Source: UBA2336 sp964419145 (GTDB lineage Bacteria; Bacteroidota; Bacteroidia; Cytophagales; Cyclobacteriaceae). Taken from it: a stretch of DNA of 64,000 bases. Location: contig CAYQOM010000009.1 of assembly GCA_964419145.1 (NCBI GenBank), positions 57,596-121,595 of the forward strand, in the 5' to 3' direction. The notes beneath the pieces are model-generated. The model did not search any database and was not told where the DNA came from. It saw only the letters and a program-made list of their open reading frames with translations. Shown one piece after another: positions 35,198 through 43,894 of this stretch. The stretch's first letter is position 1, and each line of letters starts with the position of its first letter. The position numbers were made by a program, and so were the translations under genes.

Positions 35198-35205
35198 TAT
35201 ATTTG
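35198..35205 (+). promoter_or_regulatory. -7 box of pyrR-pyrB
   Basis: TATATTTG matches TAnnTTTG only 11 bases before the pyrR ATG, so the mRNA would be nearly leaderless. Confidence 0.6.
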
Positions 35206-35215
35206 TACCCGGCTT

Positions 35216-35761
35216 ATGCAGAAGAAACTCATTCTCGATTCGGACCTGCTGGATATTACCTTAAGCCGTCTTTGCCAGCAACTCATTGAAAATCATGGTG
35301 ATTTTGAAAACAGCGTAATTCTTGGGCTTCAGCCAAGAGGCGTCTTTTTGGCTGAAATCATCCACAAAAAACTCCAGAAATTAACGAAAAAAGAGGTTCC
35401 CCTCGGCTACCTCGATGCCACCTTTCACCGCGATGATTTTCGAAGACGTGAAATCCCCGCAAAAGCAAGTGAAGTTCGGATTCCGTTTATCATAGAGGAC
35501 AAAAAAGTGATCTTGGTTGATGATGTGCTATTTACTGGCCGAACTGTACGTGCCGCGTTGGATGCCATGATCGCCTTTGGCAGACCCGCCCGTGTTGAAC
35601 TGTTGGTTCTGATTGACAGACGCCACACGCGCGACTTACCAATTGCACCTGACTATGTTGGCAAAACTGTAAATACACTGGCATCGCAGAAAGTTCTGGT
35701 AGAACTGGAGGCCCAAGGTCATGAACAAAATAAAATCTGGCTGATTAATAATAAAGATTGA
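35216..35761 (+). CDS. pyrR: PyrR pyrimidine regulator / uracil phosphoribosyltransferase
   Basis: A 181-residue type I phosphoribosyltransferase of the PyrR type. The PRPP loop VILVDDVLFTGRTVRAALDA is near residues 100-120 and the RHTRDLPI and DYVGKTVNT stretches follow, as in PyrR of Gram-positives. There PyrR binds pyr mRNA and also has weak uracil phosphoribosyltransferase activity. pyrB follows 2 bases downstream, as in many genomes. No PyrR-binding leader is apparent upstream, where the leader is almost absent, so RNA attenuation at this site is not supported. Confidence 0.92.
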   Translation: MQKKLILDSDLLDITLSRLCQQLIENHGDFENSVILGLQPRGVFLAEIIHKKLQKLTKKEVPLGYLDATFHRDDFRRREIPAKASEVRIPFIIEDKKVILVDDVLFTGRTVRAALDAMIAFGRPARVELLVLIDRRHTRDLPIAPDYVGKTVNTLASQKVLVELEAQGHEQNKIWLINNKD

Positions 35762-35763
35762 GC

Positions 35764-36690
35764 ATGTCGAAGCTGAGTAAAAAACATCTTCTAGGAATAA
35801 AAGACATCACCACTCAGGACATTCAACTTATTTTTGAAACAGCCGATACGTTCAAAGATGTTTTGAATCGTCCCATCAAGAAGGTTCCTTCCTTGCGCGA
35901 CATTACCATCGCCAACATCTTTTTTGAAAACTCTACGCGAACCCGTTTATCGTTCGAATTGGCTGAGAAAAGACTATCAGCAGATGTGGTGAATTTCTCA
36001 GCTTCCACCAGCTCGGTAAAAAAAGGCGAAACCTTGTTGGACACCGTCAACAATATTCTTGCAATGAAAGTGGACATGGTGGTAATGCGCCACGCAAGCC
36101 CCGGTGCCCCACATTACCTCGCCAGGCACATCAATGCAAACATTGTTAATGCCGGTGATGGAACCCACGAACATCCAACACAAGCTTTATTGGATGCGTA
36201 CTCCATCCGCGAAAAACTGGGAGAGATTGCCGGTAAGAAAATCGCCATCATTGGCGATATACTGCACTCACGCGTAGCTTTATCAAATATTTTTGCGCTT
36301 CAGAAACTTGGTGCAAAAGTGATGGTGTGCGGACCGCCCACCTTATTGCCTAAGTTTATTGCACACACCGGAGTGTTGGTGGAAACCGATGTTAAAAAAG
36401 CTTTAGCCTGGTGCGATGTTGCCAATGTACTGCGTATACAGTTGGAGCGTCAACAGATAAAATATTTTCCTTCACTGCGCGAATATTCGCTCTACTATGG
36501 CATCAATAAAAAGATGCTGGATGCGTTGAAGAAACCCATCGTGTTGATGCATCCCGGCCCAATAAACCGGGGTGTTGAATTAAGTAGCGATGCAGCCGAC
36601 TCACATCACGCAGTAATCCTTGACCAGGTAGAAAATGGCGTAGCGATACGAATGGCCGTACTTTATTTGCTTGCCGGTAGCGCCAACTAA
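35764..36690 (+). CDS. pyrB: Aspartate carbamoyltransferase catalytic subunit
   Basis: A 308-residue enzyme that makes N-carbamoyl-aspartate, the committed pyrimidine step. The carbamoyl-phosphate motif FENSTRTR lies near residue 56, the HPTQALLDAY motif near 138, and the C-terminal MHPGPINRGVE near 262. A TTG two codons upstream is also in frame; the ATG is preferred. No regulatory subunit (pyrI) is adjacent. A stem with TTTTT follows at 36727-36748. Confidence 0.96.
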   Translation: MSKLSKKHLLGIKDITTQDIQLIFETADTFKDVLNRPIKKVPSLRDITIANIFFENSTRTRLSFELAEKRLSADVVNFSASTSSVKKGETLLDTVNNILAMKVDMVVMRHASPGAPHYLARHINANIVNAGDGTHEHPTQALLDAYSIREKLGEIAGKKIAIIGDILHSRVALSNIFALQKLGAKVMVCGPPTLLPKFIAHTGVLVETDVKKALAWCDVANVLRIQLERQQIKYFPSLREYSLYYGINKKMLDALKKPIVLMHPGPINRGVELSSDAADSHHAVILDQVENGVAIRMAVLYLLAGSAN

Positions 36691-36726
36691 TCATTTATTT
36701 TGCGATTTGCTGTTTTTCCTACATCA

Positions 36727-36748
36727 CCGACCTGTTCGGGCGGTTTTT
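36727..36748 (+). terminator. Intrinsic terminator of pyrRB, overlapping the next promoter
   Basis: CCGACC and GGGCGG form a stem with one mismatch around TGTTC, followed by five T. The -7 box of the next gene begins three bases later. Confidence 0.6.
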
Positions 36749-36750
36749 AG

Positions 36751-36758
36751 TAACTTTG
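36751..36758 (+). promoter_or_regulatory. -7 box of the cystathionine beta-synthase gene
   Basis: TAACTTTG matches TAnnTTTG, 29 bases before the ATG. Confidence 0.65.
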
Positions 36759-36787
36759 CGCACTCGAATTTAAAATCCTCCTAATTC

Positions 36788-38164
36788 ATGCTTTACTACA
36801 ACTCCATTATTGAAACCATTGGAAATACCCCACTCATTAAACTGAATAAGGTATTCAAGGGAATTCCAGGTACTGTGTTGGCCAAAGTTGAATACTTCAA
36901 CCCAGGAAATTCAACCAAAGATCGCATGGCGATTAAAATGGTTGAGGATGCTGAAAAGGCCGGTATTTTAAAACCAGGAGGAACCATTATAGAGGGTACT
37001 TCCGGAAATACGGGTATGGGATTAGCACTTGCTGCGGTAGCCAAAGGTTACCGTTGCATCTTTACCATGGCCGATAAACAATCTCAGGAGAAGATCAATA
37101 TTTTAAAAGCCGTAGGCGCAGAAGTAATCGTGTGTCCTACAAATGTTGCCCCGGAAGATCCGCGCTCGTACTATTCGATTGCCCGAAAACTAAACAAAGA
37201 AATTCCAAACTCATTCTATCCAAATCAATACGATAATCCATCTAACGCCCAGGCACATTACGAAACTACTGGACCCGAAATCTGGAAACAGACCGATGGA
37301 AAAATTACACACTATGTGGCTACTGTTGGCACGGGCGGTTCCATGTGTGGTACAGCAAAATTTTTGAAAGAACAGAATAGCAGTATTGTCAGTGTTGGTA
37401 TTGATACTTACGGATCAGTATTTAAAAAATACAAGGAGACCGGAATTTTTGATGAGAATGAAATCTACCCTTACCTGACAGAAGGTTTCGGAGAAGATAT
37501 TCTACCCAAGAACGTAAACTTCGATGTGATTGATCTATTCATCAAAGTAACCGATAAAGATGGCGCATTGATGACACGCAGACTTGCGCGTGAAGAAGGA
37601 CTGTTTATTGGCTGGTCGAGTGGCTCTGCTGTACACGGTGCATTGGAGTACGCCCGTACTAACCTGAAGAAAGATGATGTTATGGTTATTCTTCTTCCTG
37701 ACCATGGCACCCGTTACCTGGCAAAAGTGTACAACGATCAGTGGATGAAAGACCACGGTTTTCTGGAAACGAAATCATTCAGCGCAAAAGCAAAAGATAT
37801 TATTGCCGAACGTAACGGGCACGATGGACTTGTTACGGTTGAGCCAAAAGCACGGGTAAGTGATGTGATTTTATTGCTTAACCGCGAGGGAATTGATCAG
37901 ATTCCTGTTACTGAAAACGATCAGTTTGTTGGCAGTGTGAGCTCATCTACCCTGCTGGAAAAAATGATTGAAGATCCGCAACTGCGGGAGAAAACAGTTG
38001 GTGAGGTGATGGATAAACCCATGTTATTCGTTGCCCCCGACAGCACGTTGGATGTCCTTTCTTCCCTGCTCAACCGGGAAAATAAGGCCGTATTGATTCG
38101 TGATGAAACGCAAAAAGTGCACATCATAACGCAGCACGATTTGTTACGCGCGATGACCAGTTAA
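36788..38164 (+). CDS. Cystathionine beta-synthase-type PLP enzyme with CBS pair
   Basis: A 458-residue protein: a type II PLP fold (residues 1-325) with cofactor lysine K44 in NSTKDRMAIK, the substrate loop EGTSGNTGMGLA and the phosphate-binding GTGGSMCG, then two CBS motifs (about 335-458). This matches cystathionine beta-synthase, which condenses serine and homocysteine; O-acetylserine sulfhydrylase is the close alternative, but it usually lacks the CBS pair. The CBS domains may bind an adenosyl nucleotide. It stands alone with its own promoter. Confidence 0.9.
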   Translation: MLYYNSIIETIGNTPLIKLNKVFKGIPGTVLAKVEYFNPGNSTKDRMAIKMVEDAEKAGILKPGGTIIEGTSGNTGMGLALAAVAKGYRCIFTMADKQSQEKINILKAVGAEVIVCPTNVAPEDPRSYYSIARKLNKEIPNSFYPNQYDNPSNAQAHYETTGPEIWKQTDGKITHYVATVGTGGSMCGTAKFLKEQNSSIVSVGIDTYGSVFKKYKETGIFDENEIYPYLTEGFGEDILPKNVNFDVIDLFIKVTDKDGALMTRRLAREEGLFIGWSSGSAVHGALEYARTNLKKDDVMVILLPDHGTRYLAKVYNDQWMKDHGFLETKSFSAKAKDIIAERNGHDGLVTVEPKARVSDVILLLNREGIDQIPVTENDQFVGSVSSSTLLEKMIEDPQLREKTVGEVMDKPMLFVAPDSTLDVLSSLLNRENKAVLIRDETQKVHIITQHDLLRAMTS

Positions 38165-38181
38165 TCATCAGCTGGCTTGTG

Positions 38182-39708
38182 ATGGGAAGAAGGGTATCTC
38201 CTTTTGTTGTCTTTGTTGGTTTTTTAATTACGCTGGAGGTTTCTGCGCAAACACTTTTGCCGGATAGCCTGCAACGCTTTGCACGATTGCCTAAAGATTC
38301 AGTCTATGTAAATACATTGAATGAACTCGCAACTACTTCACTCCGTAACAATCCTATTGCTTCCCGAAAAATTGCACAACATGTCTCTGAGGTAGCACGA
38401 CAAATAGACTATACCAAAGGTTTTGCACGGGCACTTACAATTGTAGGCAACTCATACTGGTACGAAGGTGTGTTTGAACTGGCTCAAAGCTATTACTTGC
38501 AAGCGGCCCGGGAATATCAAACCATTGGAGATAGTATCGGGCTGGGGCAGACTTACAATAACATTGGCGAAGTTTACAAGCGACTGGAAAATCCTGATAA
38601 AGCCTTAGAGTTTTTAGTAAAATCAGCTGAGTTAAAAAAGCGCGATGCGGCCACACGAGCCATTACGCTATACAATATCGGAGAGCAGTACCTGATAGTT
38701 GGGGATTTAAAAGCCGCCAATGAATATTATGAAAATTCCATTTCGCAAGCCATCCGGGATAACAATAAACGGGTAATTGCCTACAACTACATGGGCTTTG
38801 GGTTGATTAACCAACAACAAAACAAGCTGGAGAACGCGCTGGATTATTTTACCCGCGCAGAAAAAATACTTTCAGAAATTGGGGAAATCAGGATACTGAT
38901 ACAGGTCTTTCACCACCAGGCAGATACCTATAAAATGCTGAATCTGTTTGAAAAAGCAGACCGATGCCTCACCTTAGCCAATGAAATGGCCTTGTTTGTC
39001 AAGGCGACTGATTTATTGGTGACAAACTATCAAAAGCAATCGCAACTGGATTCACTTCGTGGCGATTATACCGGAGCGCTTGAAAATTTATACAAGCACA
39101 ATCAGCTTAAAGACAGTGTGTACAACCTGACAAAGACAGAGCAGATTGCCCGCATGCAAATGGTTTATCAAAATGAAGTGCAGGAAGAAGAAAATCGTAA
39201 ACTTCGGTCGGAAAAAGCTTTACGCGATGCCCAACTTAAACAACAAAAGCAAATCATCATTGTCATCAGTATTGGACTTATACTGGCTGGGGTAATGACC
39301 TGGGTACTACTTGTGCAGAGAAGAAAAATTCTTTCTGTAAATGCATTGCTGAAAAGCAAGTCGGAAGAAATTCACAGTCAGAAAATTGCCATTGAGCTTC
39401 AGGCCACAGCCCTGATCAAACTCAATGAAGAACTTCAGCAGCTAAACAAAACACTCGAAGATCGCATTGAAGAACGCACACAACAACTCACTATACAAAA
39501 TCAAAAGCTTACAGAATATACTTTTGTAAATGCGCATAAGCTTCGCGCCCCGGTATCCAGCATTCTTGGGTTAATAAACCTGATGGATCAGGCCGATCAA
39601 CCAGAAAAGCAGGTAATTATGAAGCATTTAAAAACTTGCAGTGAGCAACTTGATCAAATTACCCGTCAGATCAGCCGTACACTTGAGAGTGGGATTGTTG
39701 AAAGTTAA
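38182..39708 (+). CDS. TPR protein with membrane helix and kinase dimerisation domain, no ATPase
   Basis: A 508-residue protein: signal peptide, TPR array (about residues 70-320), membrane helix (about 357-379), long coiled coil and a C-terminal HisKA-like two-helix unit with H452 in FVNAHKLRAPVSSILGLINLM. The protein stops 56 residues later; there is no N, G1 or G2 box of HATPase_c. The terminator 22 bases downstream shows this is the natural gene end and not a break. It may be a phospho-acceptor or pseudokinase adaptor. A GTG directly precedes the ATG chosen. Confidence 0.85.
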   Translation: MGRRVSPFVVFVGFLITLEVSAQTLLPDSLQRFARLPKDSVYVNTLNELATTSLRNNPIASRKIAQHVSEVARQIDYTKGFARALTIVGNSYWYEGVFELAQSYYLQAAREYQTIGDSIGLGQTYNNIGEVYKRLENPDKALEFLVKSAELKKRDAATRAITLYNIGEQYLIVGDLKAANEYYENSISQAIRDNNKRVIAYNYMGFGLINQQQNKLENALDYFTRAEKILSEIGEIRILIQVFHHQADTYKMLNLFEKADRCLTLANEMALFVKATDLLVTNYQKQSQLDSLRGDYTGALENLYKHNQLKDSVYNLTKTEQIARMQMVYQNEVQEEENRKLRSEKALRDAQLKQQKQIIIVISIGLILAGVMTWVLLVQRRKILSVNALLKSKSEEIHSQKIAIELQATALIKLNEELQQLNKTLEDRIEERTQQLTIQNQKLTEYTFVNAHKLRAPVSSILGLINLMDQADQPEKQVIMKHLKTCSEQLDQITRQISRTLESGIVES

Positions 39709-39727
39709 CCTGAGTATTGAAACAAAA

Positions 39728-39753
39728 AAGCCTCACTTTCGGTGAGGCCTTTC
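39728..39753. terminator. Bidirectional intrinsic terminator
   Basis: GCCTCAC (39730-39736) and GTGAGGC (39742-39748) form a perfect stem around TTTCG, with A-rich sequence on the left and CTTTCT on the right. It separates the TPR gene (+) from the OmpA gene (-). Confidence 0.85.
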
Positions 39754-39771
39754 TGAAATCTTAATACGGCA

Positions 39772-40983
39772 TTAGTTTTCCAGAATCTCTATTTCAACAC
39801 GAACGTTATTCTGCGCCTGTGTATGAAGTTTATCTACCAGCGGACGCTTACCCCCCCAGGCTTTTATTTGCATGCGTGATGCATCAATACCATTCGCAAC
39901 GAGGTAATCGCGAATAATTTCTGCGCGTACTTCTGAAAGTTTCTTAGCAGAACCAAAACCATCTTTTGTGTCGGTTAAGCTGAAGAAGTTATCCGACTTT
40001 TCATCTTTCGAAATAATTTTACCAGATGCATTTCCATTGGTATGTCCGTGGATTCTTATCTTATAGTTTGGATTTTCCTTCAACATATCCAGCAGGCTGT
40101 TCACTTCCCAACGAGATTCCGGACGCATCACTGCTGCATCTTTAAAAAAGTAAACGTTATACATGACTGCTATATCACCTTTTTGTAAACGTACCAACTC
40201 AAACGGAACTACATATTTATCATCTTCAAAAGTGATGGTTTCCTCCTGCGGATCGTTGAAGCTTACATTTTTCTGAGCCTTCCGGTAACCAAACACTTCA
40301 CATAGCAAAGAGATATTTCCTGATGAGGTTCCTGGCGAAGAGATTTGAACGGCCTTATTGCCCTCGTAAGTACCTAATTTTCGTGAACGTTCAACGTCAA
40401 TCACATCTACGTTACCTTCCAATTCGGAACTGTTATCGGCCCGGTAAATTTTAAAAAAGAAATTCTTTTGTTTATCATCATTTGCAGGCAACGGCATTTC
40501 CACTTCCGCTTCGTCCTCAACCATTTCCTCAACTTTTTCAACCGCTACGGCTGGCTCTTCGGTGACATTCGCCTGCACCACAGGTGCATCTGTTGGCTTA
40601 ACAGACACAATGGCCTCTTCCGTTACCGGATTAATGTCACTGCCTTTTATTATACCCCTATCGCTGCCCAAAGGACCGCTATATACCCAGGTATCATTGT
40701 AGGGAGAGTTTGCCTGCAAACGCAACGCTTCTGCAATGGCCTCCTGTCGATCCTTGGTTTTGAGAATATAAACATAGTAGAGATTACGATTGGGGTTAAT
40801 CTCATACATTACCTTGAATTCAGAAGAAGCCTTTGAAGAAAATTTCACCGCGTTCTTTTTGAATTCAAAAGCACCAATCACAACATAGTTGGGGTACTGC
40901 GGGTCTGGTAATTGACCCGGGGCTTTAAAAGCTGATTGGAGAATCAGAAGCCCGATCAAACAAAAAACATAGCACTTTTTCAT
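39772..40983 (-). CDS. OmpA-family protein with N-terminal SPOR-like domain
   Basis: A 403-residue envelope protein: signal peptide (1-23), a SPOR-like fold (about 30-105; NYVVIGAFEFKKNAVKF, then AIAEALRLQANSPYNDTWVY), an acidic linker (120-165), a middle domain and a C-terminal OmpA peptidoglycan-binding domain (about 285-400) with YKIRIHGHTNG and LSEVRAEIIRDYLVANGI. It probably ties the outer membrane to peptidoglycan. Two TAnnTTTG-like boxes lie upstream. Confidence 0.9.
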   Translation of the reverse strand: MKKCYVFCLIGLLILQSAFKAPGQLPDPQYPNYVVIGAFEFKKNAVKFSSKASSEFKVMYEINPNRNLYYVYILKTKDRQEAIAEALRLQANSPYNDTWVYSGPLGSDRGIIKGSDINPVTEEAIVSVKPTDAPVVQANVTEEPAVAVEKVEEMVEDEAEVEMPLPANDDKQKNFFFKIYRADNSSELEGNVDVIDVERSRKLGTYEGNKAVQISSPGTSSGNISLLCEVFGYRKAQKNVSFNDPQEETITFEDDKYVVPFELVRLQKGDIAVMYNVYFFKDAAVMRPESRWEVNSLLDMLKENPNYKIRIHGHTNGNASGKIISKDEKSDNFFSLTDTKDGFGSAKKLSEVRAEIIRDYLVANGIDASRMQIKAWGGKRPLVDKLHTQAQNNVRVEIEILEN

Positions 40984-41008
40984 TAGTGACAGGGTTTATT
41001 AACAGGTA

Positions 41009-41033
41009 CAAAGGTATACCTATCTCAAATATA
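41009..41033 (-). promoter_or_regulatory. Promoter region of the OmpA-family gene
   Basis: On the minus strand two candidate -7 boxes occur: TATATTTG (41033-41026) and TACCTTTG (41016-41009). Both match TAnnTTTG; either or both may be used. Confidence 0.55.
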
Positions 41034-41076
41034 AAATTAAATAGAACAATTTAAAACCTTACATATCAGATATTTA

Positions 41077-43443
41077 TCATTTTGAAACCACTTCAAAGTG
41101 GCTCTCCAAGAGAAGCCCGGAGTCATCTACCAGGGTTAAAATATGCTGTCCTTCGCCTGGATTTACTGGAAATCGATGATTTTTAGTGGTATTTCCAAGA
41201 TATTCCCCATCCAGGTGCCAGTATACAACCGAGGCGGAATTTCGATGGGCGAGCTCAAAAACCGCATTGCCCGGCCTACCGTCAAGGTCGCGGGGAATGA
41301 AGATACGGGCTTCCGCCTTTGGATATAACAATTCCATCGCCTGTAAACTTACCTCATCGCCACAGCCTGGCTTAAGCGCAGGGAGGGCTTTATAGGATAC
41401 ATTTTTCGGCTTGAAATAGTGCTCCTGAACAGGAGGCAGAACAAACCAGTTAAGGCTAACCATGTCGCTTGGGGGAACGCAACCCGAATACACACGGTAC
41501 TTTAAATCATGGGTAAGGTGCACTCGTTTGTGATACGTACAGGCCCTCGTCTCAAGGCCTTTGGGGGTAACCCAAACCGTATCGGACTGCTCACAAAATT
41601 CTCCAAGACGCAAGCCACTTGCTGAGCAAACCGCTACTTGTTCCATTTCCAGTAAGGGTTCTTGAAACCATGCATTGCCCGGCAGCATGGAAAAAATATC
41701 AAACATGATCGGAGCAGCTACCTCTGTTCCGGTAAGCCCGGGTCTGCCTTCACCATCAGCATTACCTACCCAAATGCCAACGGCATATTGTGGTGTGATG
41801 CCTACCGCCCAGCCATCGCGATGACCAAAACTTGTACCGGTTTTCCAGGCAATCTTTTTCGAACTGTAAAAATTTCGCCAGCCGGTTTCTTCACCGGGTC
41901 GGTAAACTTCCTTTAATACATCGATGGTGTGATAGATGGCTGACGCTGTAAATGCGGAGGATGCCGCCAATGCCTGTTCAGAATCGCGGTGCCTCCGATG
42001 AGAAACATAGTTTGGTTCATGATAATCTTCATCGGAATAGCGAAGCGATTGAACTCGGGTGAAATATCTATTCAGCACACGCGCCATGGAGGCATACATA
42101 CCGGTAATGTCCCATAGTTTTCCTTCAGCGCCTCCTAAAATGAGTGACAACCCATAGTGATCAGGATGTTGATGAAGTGAACTCATGCCTGCTCGCTTCA
42201 GCAACGTATGAAATTTTTCATATCGGTAGTCGCGCAACATGTGTACAGCAGGCACGTTCAACGAACGGATTAACGCCTGATCGGCCGGAACCGCACCATC
42301 GAATTCACGTTTAAAATTTTTAGGAGCAAAACCATCAATAACCAGCGGAACGTCAGGCAACAGGGTGTGGCGAAGAATCTTTCCTTCATCCAGCATTGCC
42401 GCGTATAGAAAAGGCTTTAGAATACTTCCCGTACTTCGCGGAGCATTGATCACATCCACTTCTTCGCTGTGATAGCCCGACTCTTCAACCGCTGTATTTC
42501 CCACGTAAGCAATAACATCACCGGTCTCAACATCCAACACCAGCGCAGCTGCATTGTAAATTTGATTTCCAACCAATTGCTTGTGATGGTCCTGAATAAT
42601 TTGTTCAACCCTTCTTTGAATGCCAGATTGCAAGGTTGAACGAACACGTGTTTGCGCAAGCCCATCACGTGCTATGCGTTGCAACAAATGCCGGGCATAT
42701 CGGGGCAAGGGTGCAGGCTGATCAGGAATCTCTTCCGACTTAGCAAGCTCACAGGTAACGTCATCAATCAACCCGGCTTGTTGAAGTTTATCCAGCAAAG
42801 CGTTTCGCTTAGCAAGAAGTGTCTCCCGATTCTTTCCAGGGTGGATCAACGCAGGGGCATTGGGTAATACAGCCAACATGGCGGCTTCACCCCAGGAAAG
42901 TTCATGCACATCACGACCAAAGTATCGCCAGCAGGCAGCTTCTAAGCCCACTACGTTTCCGCCAAATGGCGCATGCGAGGCATACAAAGCGAGAATTTCA
43001 TCTTTAGAATATCGAAGCTCCAGCCGTGTAGCCAGAATAACTTCGTACAACTTTTCAAAATAGGTTCGCTTTTTTCCTTTGCGGGATAATCGGATTACCT
43101 GCATGGAAATTGTGCTGCCACCACTTACAACCTTTCCAGCGTTTATATTTTGTCTGATGGCACGTGCCATGGCCCGCACATCAACACCCCAATGTTTCCT
43201 GAAGCGCTTATCTTCAAAATGAATAATAGCTTGAACAAACTTATCCGGAACGGTATCCAGCTGGGGGAACCGCCATTGCCCATCAGTAGCAATAGTGGCA
43301 GCCATCAACTCTCCTTCCCGATCTTCTAAAACAGTTGAGTATGGATCATCAAACAGGGTTTTCGGCAAAGCGAAATAATAGGTTATACCTGAAATCAGTA
43401 AAACACTTATCCCAATCCAACTTCTCTTACTCAATCGCTTCAT
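41077..43443 (-). CDS. pbpC: Penicillin-binding protein 1C
   Basis: A 788-residue bifunctional peptidoglycan synthase: N-terminal anchor helix, GT51 glycosyltransferase domain with catalytic EDKRFRKHWGVD (about residue 74) and a transpeptidase domain with S340-I-L-K, SLN and KTGT (near 533). A C-terminal BiPBP_C domain follows from about 690. The NTF2-like gene precedes it with 4 bases between, and alpha-2-macroglobulin comes before that. The pairing of PBP1C with bacterial alpha-2-macroglobulin (yfhM-pbpC) is widely conserved and is thought to repair the wall after protease attack. Confidence 0.96.
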   Translation of the reverse strand: MKRLSKRSWIGISVLLISGITYYFALPKTLFDDPYSTVLEDREGELMAATIATDGQWRFPQLDTVPDKFVQAIIHFEDKRFRKHWGVDVRAMARAIRQNINAGKVVSGGSTISMQVIRLSRKGKKRTYFEKLYEVILATRLELRYSKDEILALYASHAPFGGNVVGLEAACWRYFGRDVHELSWGEAAMLAVLPNAPALIHPGKNRETLLAKRNALLDKLQQAGLIDDVTCELAKSEEIPDQPAPLPRYARHLLQRIARDGLAQTRVRSTLQSGIQRRVEQIIQDHHKQLVGNQIYNAAALVLDVETGDVIAYVGNTAVEESGYHSEEVDVINAPRSTGSILKPFLYAAMLDEGKILRHTLLPDVPLVIDGFAPKNFKREFDGAVPADQALIRSLNVPAVHMLRDYRYEKFHTLLKRAGMSSLHQHPDHYGLSLILGGAEGKLWDITGMYASMARVLNRYFTRVQSLRYSDEDYHEPNYVSHRRHRDSEQALAASSAFTASAIYHTIDVLKEVYRPGEETGWRNFYSSKKIAWKTGTSFGHRDGWAVGITPQYAVGIWVGNADGEGRPGLTGTEVAAPIMFDIFSMLPGNAWFQEPLLEMEQVAVCSASGLRLGEFCEQSDTVWVTPKGLETRACTYHKRVHLTHDLKYRVYSGCVPPSDMVSLNWFVLPPVQEHYFKPKNVSYKALPALKPGCGDEVSLQAMELLYPKAEARIFIPRDLDGRPGNAVFELAHRNSASVVYWHLDGEYLGNTTKNHRFPVNPGEGQHILTLVDDSGLLLESHFEVVSK

Positions 43444-43447
43444 TACT

Positions 43448-43885
43448 TCATGGCAAACGGTTTGAATGTCTGGAAACGAGAAGCCACCGTTTTCCCTGCT
43501 TCACATATACTTCTGTATACGACAAGGGAAGATCAAATTCTTTGTCTTCTCTTGACCCTTGAAATCTTCCGGTACCTGTAACGATGGCGGTGTTGCCATA
43601 TAACCTTACCTGTGTTGCGTCAATATCTACCTGCTTATAAACAAGCTTACCCGACTGCATATCATCAAAAACCTCAACTTTCGATTGTGTCCATCCATTT
43701 GAATGAATATACATCAATCGATCATCCAGCAACAGATCAAGCGAATCGCGTTGCTTCTCTATCAGCCATACAAACTTTTGCTTCGAAAGATTGAGTATGT
43801 ATCGCTCAGTTTTCGACTGCGCCAATGCAGAATCTGAAATCAGGACAGTCAATAACACGAGAATACCATTTCTAACGTTTCGCAT
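43448..43885 (-). CDS. Secreted NTF2-like (DUF4440) protein
   Basis: A 145-residue protein with a signal peptide (GILVLLTVLISDSALAQ) and an NTF2-like cone fold: LLDDRLMYIHSNGWTQSKVEVFDDMQSG is the usual DUF4440 pattern, followed by four strands ending in GKRWLLVSRHSNRLP. It probably binds a small molecule or a protein partner in the periplasm. It is placed between alpha-2-macroglobulin and pbpC with 9- and 4-base gaps, so the three genes are co-transcribed. Confidence 0.85.
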   Translation of the reverse strand: MRNVRNGILVLLTVLISDSALAQSKTERYILNLSKQKFVWLIEKQRDSLDLLLDDRLMYIHSNGWTQSKVEVFDDMQSGKLVYKQVDIDATQVRLYGNTAIVTGTGRFQGSREDKEFDLPLSYTEVYVKQGKRWLLVSRHSNRLP

Positions 43886-43894
43886 AATCCGATT

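Noticed and set aside
35183..35215. Possible PyrR-binding attenuator upstream of pyrR
   Set aside because: Only about 33 bases separate the genes and the likely start site is next to the ATG, leaving no room for a leader.
39709..39771. Frameshift or broken kinase with the ATPase domain further on
   Set aside because: The gap contains a clean terminator, and the next gene is on the other strand; no ATPase motif occurs in any frame here.
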